From Hyaloscypha bicolor E (taxonomy: Eukaryota > Ascomycota > Leotiomycetes > Helotiales > Hyaloscyphaceae), in NCBI RefSeq assembly GCF_002865645.1, contig NW_020194541.1, positions 413,181 to 477,180 of the forward strand: a stretch of DNA of 64,000 bases, in the 5' to 3' direction. Each line of letters begins with the position of its first letter. The first letter of the stretch is position 1. The notes under the pieces were generated by a model, which was given only the letters and a program-made list of their open reading frames with translations, was not told where the DNA came from and made no database searches. The position numbers and the translations under genes were made by a program. This document shows, piece by piece, positions 10,455-22,798 of this stretch.

Positions 10455-10756
10455 TATAATAGAAATTTGATTATTATATAGATTTCGGACTATATATAGG
10501 TATTAGATATATGGGTAAAGGTAAAGAGAATAGGAAGCTAAATAAGTAGAAGTAATAATCTTAAGACTCTTAATACTAGTAATAAAATAATACAAATAGT
10601 TAAATATAAGGGGCTTTCTAAAGATTAATATATTGAGAAAACTAATTATATATATAGATAGAAGTCTTATATAACTCCTTAAACTAGTACTAGTATATCT
10701 AGAAAGCAGAATATATAATAGCAGTTACGGAATAAGAGAGAAAAAACCCTATTATA
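10455..10756 (-). repeat. gypsy-1 3' LTR
   Basis: It aligns base for base, apart from RIP-type differences, with 22235-22534 in direct orientation. The shared inner blocks include GGTATTAGATATA and ACTCCTTAAACTAGTA-like words. Confidence 0.85.
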
Positions 10757-11639
10757 TAGCTTTCCTCTATTATTTGTAATTATTTCCTGATTATAGTAAA
10801 GAAAATACTAAGCCTATATAAGTATTAAATTTATTAGAATCTAGAAACTTAAAGAGTTTCTAAAGAAACCTATCGCCTATACTTTTAAGATTCTTCTTAC
10901 TTCTTCTATTTCTCTATTTTCTTTTAAGAAAAGAATATAAATATAGTAATAATAGTTATAATAGAATTATATATATTTTTTATAATTAGTAGAAGCTTGT
11001 AATAAAAGAAAAAAGCTATATTCCAGTAGCTATAAAGAAATAATATTAGTTATATTCCTTCTAGTATTTGAAATATCTAATTCTTTTCTTCTTTTCTTCC
11101 TAAATAAATATTTAAATATAGTATTCTTATTTTCCGGTTCTTTATATATCCTTAATTTTCTTGTTTCCCTTTCTAAAGATACTATTATCTCTAATATAAT
11201 AGAGCCAAATATCTTGCATTTTAGCCTTCCTCTTAGTTTTATTTAATATTTTATCTAATTCCCTTACTTCTTTTATAATAGTATTATCTTTATATAGATT
11301 ATTCGTAAATTACCTTTATATAACTATTTCCAAAAGAGGAAAACCCTATAATAAATATTAAATAAATTTCTCTACTATAAAAAGGCCTTTTCTTCTTATT
11401 TCTAATAATTTCCTCCTTTTTCTAATAATAACCTTAACCTCCTTTATCCTTTATTTATATTCGGCCTTTATATTTATCTATTATTATATCTGTCTCTTCT
11501 AGTAATAACGGATTCTCAAAAGCTAATAAGATTAATAAATAAGCCTCTAGTTATATTTCTTATAATATAATATCTAATACCCTCTTTCTAATAATAATTA
11601 AAGGTAGTATTATTTAACTAAATATATAGTAAATATATC

Positions 11640-13990
11640 TTTAATTATTTTTATATAATTTTCTATTTATAATTTCTTTCTTTAAATAAATCTTGAATTA
11701 CTATTCTAATTGCTTTACTATTTCTTTTGCTATTATTAATTACTTTAAAAAGTTCTATTCTTCTAATACTCGAAATAATAATACTTATAAGTTTACTAAT
11801 AGTAATTATACTTATTTCTATATTCAAGAACTCAAAGTTATAGCTACTATAGGCTTTGGAGTTATATATACTAATACTTAAGCCTATATAAGTTACTAAA
11901 AGAACAAGTTTCACTTTAATAAATATTACTAATATTGCTTTTTTAATTCTAGCTATAGCAAATATTTCTGGAAATATAACTCTTATAGATATTCTTTTTT
12001 TATAACTTGCCTCTTCCTAATTCTATTTAGATCCAAGTACTAATAATAATAAATTCTGAATAGAAAAACAAGCTTTTAATTCCTTAATTCCCTAAAATTT
12101 CTCTTTTACTAAATTCTGGCTATTATAAAGATATAAAAGTAGTAAATCTTATAAATAATATTATTCTAAATAAGAATAATATATTTAAGTACCTTTCTAT
12201 TTATTATTCTTAAAGAAAGCTAGTATTTAGTAACAAAAATTAGTAATTAATATTAAGCTTTAAAATAATAGTACTTATTAATTCTATATTTTCTTTCTGG
12301 CTTTATTAACTTTTTCTTATAAAATCCCTGATATAGCTATTATATATAAAAATAAATGTCTTATAATTCCCCCCTTTTCCTCTTATTCTTTTCTAATTTC
12401 CTTTAACTAGTAATATAATATTTCTTTTCTTCTTCTAACTTCTTTTTTACCTGGCTTTCTTTCTTGTAATAATTTCTTATAAAATACTTTCTTTTTCTAG
12501 AAAGCCGAATTCTCCTTTATATATATTAAATAATAAATATAAAACTATAATATTTGTAAAATTATTAATTTTTTTCAAATAAAAAGTATTTTATTATCTT
12601 TTTTCCAATATTTAATACTTCTTCCCTATTACTTAAGAATAAGCTATCAAGTATTATTTCTTTATTCCCGGGTTTTTCATCTATTTCTAATTTTTCTTTC
12701 CTTTTTTCTTAAAGAATTACCTATTCTTTTTATAGTAAATCAAGAAAATATATTTTTAGCTCCTCTCTTTTATCTAATATTTATCTAATATTCTTCTTTA
12801 CTTCTTTCTAGAATAATCTATTCCCTTTCCTATATAACTCTTCTATATTATTTCCTGCTTTCTGCTATCTCTATTCTATTCTCTAACCCTTTAAAGTTAC
12901 CTCTTTTATAATATAATTCCCATTTCCTTTTGTTTTATTCTTCTTTCTATAATAATTTCTTCTTTTAAATACCTTTATCTATATTCGGCTTCTATATCTA
13001 TTAACTACTCTTATTATTCCCTTATTATTCCAACTTTTATTTTTAATATCCAGTTTATTATAATTAATTCTAATAATACTTTCCCTATTATCTTATTAGC
13101 TTATAAGCCATCTATAAAAGTAAATAATAATATTATAATACTAAATAAGCAAATAATATATTTATTTTTATTTTTATATAATTCTCTTCTTATAATTTTT
13201 CTCTTCTAATAAATCTTGTTTTATATATCTATAGACTTTATTTTGGTTTCTAATACTTATTTTAAAGCCAACTATATTCTTTATAACTATAATAATAAAT
13301 ACTTCTTTATAAATAGTAATTATAACTTACCTAATATTTAAGAACTTAGTATAATAGTTATATAGGGCTTTAGAATTAATTAACTTAATAATAAAGCTTA
13401 TATAAGATACTAAGATATTATTAAGTTTTAATACTTTAAAGTTTACTACTAATGCCTTTCCTATACTAGTACTTATATTAATTATTTCCAAATATATTAT
13501 AAAAATAAATACTCTTTTTATATAATTTTTCTTTCCCAAATTCTATTTGAATTTAAGTTCTAATTATAGTAGATTCTGATTTCTAATTCTTATATACTAG
13601 TATCTAGTAAAAGTAACTTTTTTTCTATTAAGTTCTGGCTATTATAAAGATATAAAAGCTTTAAATATAGCTAATAGAATATAGCTAAATAAGAATATTA
13701 CTTCTAATTATCTCTTGCTTTATTATTTTTAAAGGTTTAGGGCTATAAGTTAAGAAATTTATAGTATTTTCTAGTAATTAAACTTATTAATTTTTTATTT
13801 ACTAGTATTCTTTATTAACTTTCTTTTATAAAATTCTATTTATAGCTATTATATATATAAATAAATATCTATATATTAATTCTAAACTTCTCTTTTTCCT
13901 TATTCTTTCTCAATTTCAATTAATTAGTAATATAATATTTCTCTTTCTTCTCTAATATTTCTTTTATTCTTAAGACTTTCTAATTATAAT
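11640..13990 (-). repeat. Diverged ~0.85-kb direct duplication
   Basis: 11640-12480 and 13150-13990 are diverged direct repeats sharing, for example, TTCTGGCTATTATAAAGATA and the order of surrounding blocks. Minus-strand ORFs 11663-11914 and 13327-13539 encode related peptides from matching positions (both contain YxxxFLNI; the frame downstream of the second ORF gives a match to FKERNYK). The protein family was not recognised. It could be a tandemly duplicated gag-like or extra ORF of gypsy-1, or part of another nested element. Confidence 0.55.
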
Positions 13991-14430
13991 AAATATAAGA
14001 AATATTCTTCTATATAAAAGAAATACTCGATTTATATATAATAGCTTCCCTTAATAATACCTCTCTTTTGTTTTTCCTATTTTTCTCTTTAAGGCCTAAT
14101 AACTATTATAAAACTAGTCTTAGCCAGAATATAAGTTTAATTTCTTTCTCTTATAATCTCTTTCTTTCTTTTTTACTATTTTTATTAAGTTATAATCTAG
14201 TTCTCTAAATTCAAATTAATATCTTCTTTTTCCAAAATACTAATCTCTATATTTAGAAATAGTATTTTCTTATAAGTATTAGGCTTTCCTTAAACTAGGC
14301 TATAGACTTGCTCTAATATTTCTTTATTTCGGTAATATAAATTATATAAGGTTTCTGGAATAATACCATAAAAGACAAATTTCTTAAGCTAGCTTATAAT
14401 TATAGTTCCTGCTTAGAAAGTAAGAGTATA

Positions 14431-15777
14431 TGCTATTGCTTGTTATATACGTAATTTACCCCACTTACCCTACCAAAATCGCGATTTTTTAGCCTATACT
14501 TCTGGTGCTTTACTATAATTTTTAATTTTAATTAAAGAACTATATTTATTAAGGCTTTAGTATATAGTAGCCATTCCTTACTAGTAATTATATCTTCTAG
14601 TTTACAAGTAAGCCTCTCTGTCAAATATTGCCAATCCGTTGGATTAATTTTGCTCTATAGCTCTTATAAAACCTCCTTTATATCCTTAATTAAAATAGAA
14701 ATAGTTTCTAATTTTATAATCTCATTTTTATCTATTACTATACCTTCTCAATTAGATTCAAATCGGGAGAAGAGGGAGGCTAATTAAACCTATATAATCT
14801 ATATAACTTACGGGATAGCTTTGCTATACCCTTGTAGATTTTTGTCCCGTTTTCCATAAATAAGAACTCCTCCTTTTGCTTTGCTATTAAGGAGTCAAAC
14901 CAAGGGAAAATAATAGGATTCAGGACTTGGTTTAAGTAAGCTTGACTGCAAATTCCCTTTCTTTCTTTCTTTCTTCTTTACCAAGAAAATAAGCGGGGAC
15001 TTCTAATTCTAGCCAATCGCTTCCCAAATTATTACGCTTACTCTTTTACTCCTATATACAGATTATATATAATCTGGGTAATTCTTCTTATCCGGCCGAT
15101 ATATAACCCAAATTCTCTCTCTTTTTCCAGTCTCAAATATAGCCTTATTGCTTTATATAATCTTTTCCAATCTACTATATCCTACTACCGGTATTTTATC
15201 GCAAATGCAAGTCGTCTCGCAGCTTGTTACTTGGAAATAAAGGAATAACGGCAAGCAATATAATAACGATATCCATACTCCTTTATAATCCGGCAAATCG
15301 TGGTAATTGAGGCTTCTAATTTGAGCTCATATTTGATTTGTCCCCAAGACTTGGTACGATTAGTCCAAGACTGGAAAACGAACCGGAAAATATACTTTAT
15401 ATCGGCTTGTTTAAGAGCGGGATGCTTGGTGGCAAGGCCTTTTCGCATTATATAAGAGGTTGGACCCTTGATAATGTACTGAATTATGGACCTAGTAAGG
15501 CCTGTGGCCTTCCTGATTTGGCTATAGCTTTTCCCTTGCCGGCAGAGCGAGCGAACGGTAGTACGAATAGGAGTTCTCTAGTTCTTATTGGATTGGTAGT
15601 CCTTAAGAATGGACGGAGAGAGGATATTTGAGATTTCTGAGTCTGAGTCTGAGTCTTCTATTACTTATATAATAATTAAAGAAGAAAAATAGTAGTTTAT
15701 AGGAAAAGAAGCGGTGAAGTGTGGATTTTGGTAAGGGGTAGTCACGTGTTCGCTTAGATATATAACGAGTAATGGCA
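14431..15777 (-). mobile_element. Tc1/mariner element relic (Tc1-1), 1347 bp
   Basis: The left end TGCTATTGCTTGTTATATAC and the reversed right end TGCCATTACTCGTTATATAT form imperfect inverted repeats that extend roughly 50 bp to a shared ACCAAAATC block. TA flanks both ends (14429-14430, 15778-15779). A minus-strand transposase is readable inside. Size and layout fit the family. It lies within gypsy-1. Confidence 0.85.
14650..15640 (-). pseudogene. Tc1-family transposase, RIP-inactivated
   Basis: The N-terminal helix-turn-helix segment is open at 15227-15448 and contains LKQADIKYIFRFVF, SWGQIKYEL, TTICRIIKEYGY and a following YIACR, the pattern of the Tc3-type second HTH. Near 14750-14880 the DDE domain end is readable as EEFLFMENGTKIYKG, then PPSSPDLNLIEK, the third catalytic region (xPDLNxIE). 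A TAG just before PPSSPDL stands where the family has Trp, consistent with TGG to TAG. Several stops make it non-functional. Confidence 0.8.
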
Positions 15778-16199
15778 TACGCTTTTACTATTTAGTTCTA
15801 TAATTATAAAAGTATTAATTATCTAGCTAGTTCTAAAGATTCTAAATAGTTCTTTCTAATAATAATAAAGCTTTAATAAATAGTTGTTTTTTAGCCTAGT
15901 ATTATAAAAAAGAATAATATCTTTAATAAAAAAAATATTCGAATAGCTTTAAAATATAAATATTATTAAATACTTTATTTTTTTTATTTTTAATAGTAAT
16001 ATATTACTAAAAGTATTTTATTTAGGTCTATATTTCTTTATTTAAGCTATTATATATATATATAATAACCAAGTTAGATATAGAAGAAACTTTATACTAT
16101 AGTAATATATTTTAAATTAGATAGTTTAGATCTATTAATAAGAGACTTTTCCGATTTCCTTTAAAATAAAAATATATATAATTAGTAATAACTTTAGTT

Positions 16200-16600
16200 A
16201 TTATTTAATTAGCCCAAAATATAGCTAAAAGATAGAAAACCCAATTATTAATATTATCTTTAGTAGTTTTAATTATAATAATAACTATAAGCTTATATTT
16301 CCTCTTAATTATTCTATTAGCTAGAGAATTAAAAATAGAAATAATAATATAATAGATTTTATATATTATTACAAGTTCTTTTATAATAGTATTATTATTC
16401 TTTGGTTTCTTATTTGTAACTAGTTCCAGAAAAACTCTATATCTATAAATAATATCTTCGAAAATAAACCATATAATTAATCGAGTATTAGTATCCTTTA
16501 ATACTCTTTTTTTAATTTACCTTAAGCCTTTTCCTTTAACTAATACTAGCCTGTATTTACCCGAATATAAAGATATATAAATTATATCTAAAGCTATTTT
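16200..16600 (-). pseudogene. gypsy-1 integrase core, catalytic residues replaced
   Basis: The minus strand reads a typical fungal Ty3/gypsy integrase segment. An FIFEDIIYRYRVFLELVTNKKPKN stretch (split here as FIFEDIIYRYRVF and LELVTNKKPKN) is followed by NRIIKRKYKLI and, further on, KTTKDNINNWVF. In active relatives the second Asp stands where Asn is now (VTD to VTN) and the Glu stands where Lys is now (IER to IKR). Both changes are G-to-A, as expected from RIP on the opposite strand. Confidence 0.8.
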
Positions 16601-18289
16601 GTATTATAATACTTATATTTAAGTAGAATATAGCTTACTTTTTATTCTTATATAAGCCGTAAATTAATATTACTTATAACTTTTAATATATATTTTAATA
16701 TCTTTATATTATTTATTCTATTAAAAATAGTCTGTAATTTTGCGAAAAATAGCCTCTCTAGGCTTATAATCTCTAATTTTATAAGCTATTATCTTAATAT
16801 TTTCTTGCTTTTTTAAGGAATTAATAACTTTTCTAGATATATCTCGATTTTACTAAAAAAGTATCTTATCTTATATAAGGAACTTAATAGTATTATTCTT
16901 AAAAGGCTAATACTTAATAATACTTTATTCTATTAGCCGGATAAATATAGTAAATTAGTAAGTAGATTATTAGTAATATATAAAATAGAAGCCTTTTAGA
17001 TAAAAGTTTACTTCGGGTTATTTTTCTATAATAATAATTAAATAAAAGTAAATATTCTAGATAAGTAAATTAAGTTAGATATATAGATAAATATAATTCT
17101 TAAAGGAAATAATTAGGTATTTATAAAGTCTTTAATATCTTCTTTTTTCTCTTTTTCCTCTATTTCCAGAATTATATATAGTTAATATAATAAACCATTA
17201 GCTATTATATATTTCTTTTCTAATATATACTTAATATTAAAGTTAAATAGCCGGATTCAAGTAATTTATCTTATAAATAATAATTCGAATAGATTTAAAA
17301 TAGCCTTATTAAGCTATATAACTAGAATATTTATATTAGTTTCTAAGAGAAACTTTATTTTATAGAACTAGCTATAATATTTCTTAAGTACTTTTAAAAC
17401 TCTCCTATATTTGCGTTTTATAATATTATAAAATACCTTAACTCGATTTTAATAACTGCTCTTATATTATACGAAATAGTATTATCTATTATATTAGCTA
17501 ATTTATATTAAGACTATACCCTATCTAGTAAGACTAGTATCTATTATAAGAATAATTAACCCGATATCTAGTAAAAAGTCTAGTATAATTAATATAGGGA
17601 AAAAGATTAAAAGAGTTTTAAAGATATTTATTATAAGCTAATATTTATATATTTAGACAAATACCCAATTTTTCCGGAAAAATTTATAAATAGAAACTAT
17701 AATTTTAGTAAAATAAGTAATCCAGATTTAATAATAAATATAAATACTAATAAAAATACAGGCTTATATAATATCTCGAGAGGCAGGCCATTCCAGAATT
17801 TTAATAATTTTTGCTATTTCCGGTAGTTTTTCCTTAAAGAAATAGATATAACTAATAATTTAGATACTATCTATATATTACTATAATTTTTAATCAAATA
17901 TAGTTAATTTAGTATACTTTAATAATATAAGAACCTGCTTCAAGTTCTAAATATATTCTTATATAAATCTTTAAATACTAGGCAAGTCTTTTATATTATT
18001 ATAAATAGTAATAGAATTCCGAACTCTAATATTATTAAAATAAGCCATATAAACTAATAGTATTAAATCTCGAAGAATATAGTATATAATTCAAATAAAC
18101 TAAATAACTGAGTTTATATTTTCTTAGAGAATTCTAATATAATAAAGAAGCTTATATAAAGTTATAAATTCTATTATATCTCTATATTTCTTAACTAAAA
18201 AGAATTAATTATAACTCGAAAAGCAATTTACTAAACTTATAATTATATAGCTAGTAAAGTATTTCGAGAACTTATTTATATTCGGAAAT

Positions 18290-18610
18290 AAGTTAATATT
18301 TCTAATAGTAATTTTATTTATATATAAAGCTATTTATATTATATAATACTTAGAGGCCTTCTTTTTTCTTACTAGAAAATAAGGATTCTAATAGGGCTTA
18401 TTATAGTATTTAAAGATTCCTATATCTAGGTATTTCTATATAAGCTTATTAACTATTAGAGCTAATACTTTTAGTATTAAAAAGCTGGATTTCTGTTAAG
18501 CTTTATATAGAATAATATAAATTTCTAATAGCAGAAATATTTTTGGGTTTAATAACTCTAAATAGCTAAAATCTCAAGCTAAAATTCCTTTTCTATTATT
18601 TAATATTTTA
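18290..18610 (-). pseudogene. gypsy-1 reverse transcriptase, RIP-inactivated
   Basis: The minus strand gives LELLNPKIFLLLEIYII, then a block ending in NPYFLVRKKKASKYYII and ALYINKITIR. This is the N-terminal RT region of fungal Ty3/gypsy elements (NPWFLVxKKxGKYRLINAAxxINxVTIRD). Trp and Gln positions have become stops. Confidence 0.8.
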
Positions 18611-21600
18611 AATTATAAATCTCTTTTTTTATATAATAATTCCGGCCTAATTTTTAAGGCCTTTTTTCTTTCCTCTATTAAATATAAATCCGGAATAATA
18701 TAAGAAAACTTCGAAATTAATTATTAAAAAAGTACTTAATTTTTAGTATACTAATATTCTCTCTTTCTTCTAGTATCTTCTAATTATCTAGCTTCCTAAA
18801 AGCCAAGTCAGTATTCTTACTTGAGTTTACTAGCCGAATTTTCTTTATAATAGGTTTATATAGCTTATTAACTAATATTACTAGGAAAAGACTTCATTAC
18901 TATATAAATAAATAAATATTAAACTATAAAGAAATATAATAGTCTATATTTATATATAAAGAAATATTATAAAAGGCATTTATTAAGGGCCCTAAATTAA
19001 ATATATATATAATTTCTTTTCGAATTCCTAAAAAAGAAATAAAAATATCTTCTAAAGGCTCTTTTTTTCTAGTTCTAATATTCCTTTTAGAAGTCTCTAG
19101 TTATTTAAAGAAAAGATATTCTTTTAAATCCGATTCCGCAAATTAGATACTTTTATAACTTGATTTATAAAAAACTTATTCTTTCTAGTATTAAAAATAA
19201 TTATATAAGTAGTTCTCGATTAAATATATTTAATAATAAGATTAGTTTATAGAATAAAGAATTACCCGAGAATAAATTAATAATTAGCTTTTTTAATAAG
19301 GAAGATCTGGATATATAATAATATGCCTCTAATTTTAACTTAAATATTTTTATAAAGTTCTTTAAAAGAGTAATATTTCTCATTATAAGAGACTAAAATC
19401 AAGTAAGGATTTCTTATAATTATAAGGTTATAGTTATTTATAAGGCCTTAAGTTATAATATTAATTTCGGTATTAGTATTAATTATAGCCTTAACTTAAA
19501 TAGCTCTATTAAAATATATACTAAGCTTGGATATATATACTAAGCTTGGATATAGATACTATATAATATGGGTTCTTTTTATTTCCTTCTAGATTATAAA
19601 AAGTAATAGTAATACTAGGGCCAGGTTCTAATAAGTTATATTAAGAGCTCCGAAAACCCAGTTTTAAAAGAATTAGAGAGTTTAATAAAAGCTTTCGAGT
19701 TATAATATCTTCTATTTTCTAATTAAGAACTTTATTTAATAATAGCTCTGGCTTAGTTTTATCCCGAAATTTATTTACTAGATATTAGACCTTTAGGCAA
19801 GAATTAAATAGAAGGCAAGTAAGGGCTATAGGTAAAGCTATAGGCTTAATAGTGAAATTTCTTAAAGAAATTAAATATATAAAAGCAGGTTATAGCTAGT
19901 CTAGTATAAGACTAATTTATTAAGTTATTTTTTTCTTTTTATTTATAGTTATAATAGATATTTATTTTCTATTTTTAAGGTATTATATAATAGTAATACT
20001 AGTTTTTTTCTTTTAATAATTCTTTAATACCTAGTACTAATTATAATTATTTTTTAGTGTTTTATATAGCTTATTATTATTCTTTTTCTCTATTCTAGAA
20101 GTATTAACTATAATTTATTTATTTTTATTATTAGTTCAGGTAAAATCTCTTATTTTATTATCGGAATCCATATATGGGTTATACTTTTCTATAACTAAAG
20201 AAAGAAAGGAAACCTTAATTTCCGGACTAGAATAGATATTTTGATTTATATACTAAAAGTATAGCTTAAATTATTATATTTTATTAATTTCGGAAACAAA
20301 TTGAAATATTACATTTCCCGAATTTATAGGGCTAATATAGATCTGATTTAGTTAATTAAAATATATAATTCCTGCTATATAAAAAGCCGGTATTTCCGGA
20401 TATTAAATAAACTAGTAAAAAGAAAAGAAATATAAGAAATAATATTTAGTACTAGTTTTGGCAGGTCTTAATAGTTCCTGCCAGAAAAGAGGTAGATAAA
20501 ACTAAAAAAATCAAGCTATATTTAAAGAGGCAAATCTAATAGATATTATTTATATATCCGAATTAGATATATTATTATTTAGAAAGGGGCCCTAAATATT
20601 ACTAAAAAATAGTACTAATACTTATATAGCTTAAATAAATTCAGCTATATCTAATATAAGAATTTTGGTATTTATAGGCTATATACTAATAGATAGCTAA
20701 GAATGGTCTGGCTTTATATAAATAGAAATAAGATAAGTAAGGTCTATTTTTATAGTTATTTGAGTTTAAAGGCCATTAATAAAAATATTATAAGAATGAG
20801 AATAGTTTTAATAATAAATTATTTCCTTATTAGCTTAATCTAAATTATAATATTTTATAGCTATTAAGATAAAAGCCTTCAAATTTATTATATAAAAGAT
20901 ATTAAGTTCTATATTATATTTTCAAATAATCTTTTTATAAAGGAATAAGGAAATCTCTTTAAGGAACTAAAATATTTAGATATAGCCTTTAAATAATTAT
21001 TTATTTATTAGATACTAAAAAGAGAAAATATATTATTAATAGAACTTTTATAAATTAACTTTATTAGTATAGCTTTTTTTAAAGCCTTTATAAACCCTTA
21101 GGTTCTTATTATTTAGTAAGTATTTTTTTTATATTTCTATTATAAGATAATTCTTAAAATAGTCTAATTATTCGAAATCTATTCCGGTATTATATAAATA
21201 TACTATATAATAGTTATATAGTAATACTAGAAAAGATAGGAAACTATAGCCGAACTAATAATATAATAGTCTTAATACTAGCTTTTATATTAGTTCAGGA
21301 ACTTAGTAATATTAGGCCCTTAAAAGTAAAGTATTTCAGGAATAATAGCAGATAATATTACTTATATAAGATATATAGTTTGAGTTTTATTAATAGAGAG
21401 ATCTACTAGTATTATAAATAAGACCGGGTTATTATTATTTTAAAAGCAAGTAATAGTATCTATTTTAGTATTAGAAATAAAACTAGAAAAATTAGTTATA
21501 ATAGAGTTTAGACTATAGGCAAGAACTTATATAATAAAGAGAATAAGTAATAATAATAAATATAGTTCTATAATTAGAAATAAGGTAATCTTAATAGCTT

Positions 21601-22234
21601 AAATAATTGAAATTAATAATATTATAAAGAGAAATAGTAAGTTCTAATTTTATAATAATTACTTGATTTTTTGGGAAAATTATAATATATAAATAATTGC
21701 CTTAATTCTAAAAACCGGTTCTAAAGCCTTAATAAAGAAGCTTTTTATATAAAATAAATAAAATATAAATTGCCTAGCTATTTATATAGAAGGCTACTAA
21801 ATATAAGGTTTTCTATTATAGATTCCTAAAGCTATAATCTTAATATAGGCTAACTCTATATTAATTCTTTTAGAATAAGGTACTAATTTCCTAATAAAAT
21901 AGGCTAATATAAAGGAATTTCTGTATTTTATAATAATTATATATATATTATAAATAAATATAATAAAGAGATTAATAATTAAAAGATATAATAAAGAAAA
22001 TAGTTCTGTAAGCTACTTTATTTATAAGATTAGTATAAAGAGATATGCCTCTATAATTGCAAATAGATAGAATTAATAGCTAATTAGCTAGTATTTCAAC
22101 TTTAGAAAACTTATATAATTAAAGCTAAAACATATAAATATAATTAAGAGCAAATATACTCTCAGGATTTAGAGAATACTTATATAATCTAAAGATACTA
22201 GCTATTATAATTTGGATCTTCTCTGGATTACTAA

Positions 22235-22534
22235 TATAATAGGAATTTAATTATTATATGAATTTCGAACTATATATAGGTATTAGATATATAGGTAAAA
22301 GTAAAGAGAATAGGAAACTAAATAAATAGAAGTAATAATTTTAAGATTCTTAATACTAATAATAAAATAATATATATAGTCAAAAATAAGAGGCTTTAAA
22401 GGTTAATATATTAGAAAGGCTAATTATATATATAAACAGAAGTCTTATATAATTCCTTAAACTAGTATTAGTATATCTGGAAAGCAGAATACGTAATAGT
22501 AATTACGGGACAAGAAAGAAAAAACCCTATTATA
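22235..22534 (-). repeat. gypsy-1 5' LTR
   Basis: It matches 10455-10756 in direct orientation, with CCCTATTATA at its outer end. Immediately beyond it the sequence resumes the interrupted copia-1 LTR. Confidence 0.85.
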
Positions 22535-22798
22535 TTATAAGATTTAAAGGTAATGAAATATAAGTAATAAGATATAAGTAATGGGATATAGGATATAGAA
22601 TATAGTTATATAATCTTATATCCTATAAATAACTCGACCGGTAGCTAGTTTCTATTAGTCTTAATAGATTTAGGGATTATATATTAATACTATAATATTA
22701 TAATTCTTATTTCTAAATATTAATTACTTTAATAACTTAATATACTAGTATTTCATATATATTATATAATAATACTATATATTACTAATAAACAAATA
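22535..22798 (+). repeat. copia-1 left LTR, remainder
   Basis: It aligns with 28232-28497 throughout, including GAAATATAAGTAAT and TTATATATTATATAATA-type blocks. Together with 10419-10454 it makes a 300-bp LTR. Confidence 0.8.

Larger units (their letters stand above)
10455..22534 (-). mobile_element. Ty3/gypsy LTR retrotransposon relic (gypsy-1)
   Basis: Direct LTRs of about 300 bp lie at 10455-10756 and 22235-22534, each bounded by TATAATAG and CCCTATTATA (a RIP-mutated TG...CA pair). In minus orientation, a PBS-like segment follows the 22235 edge, RT is at 18290-18610 and integrase at 16200-16600, which is the Ty3/gypsy order. A purine-rich tract (minus strand) borders the 10756 edge. The element lies in the left LTR of copia-1, next to TTAC on the left and TTAT on the right, a target duplication altered by one C-to-T. 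It contains a Tc1 element (14431-15777). Minus that insertion it is about 10.7 kb, long for the family, so 10757-14430 may hold another nested element. Confidence 0.85.

Noticed and set aside
22535..22798. Solo LTR beside gypsy-1
   Set aside because: It aligns as the continuation of 10419-10454 and pairs with 28202-28497, so it is half of a split LTR.
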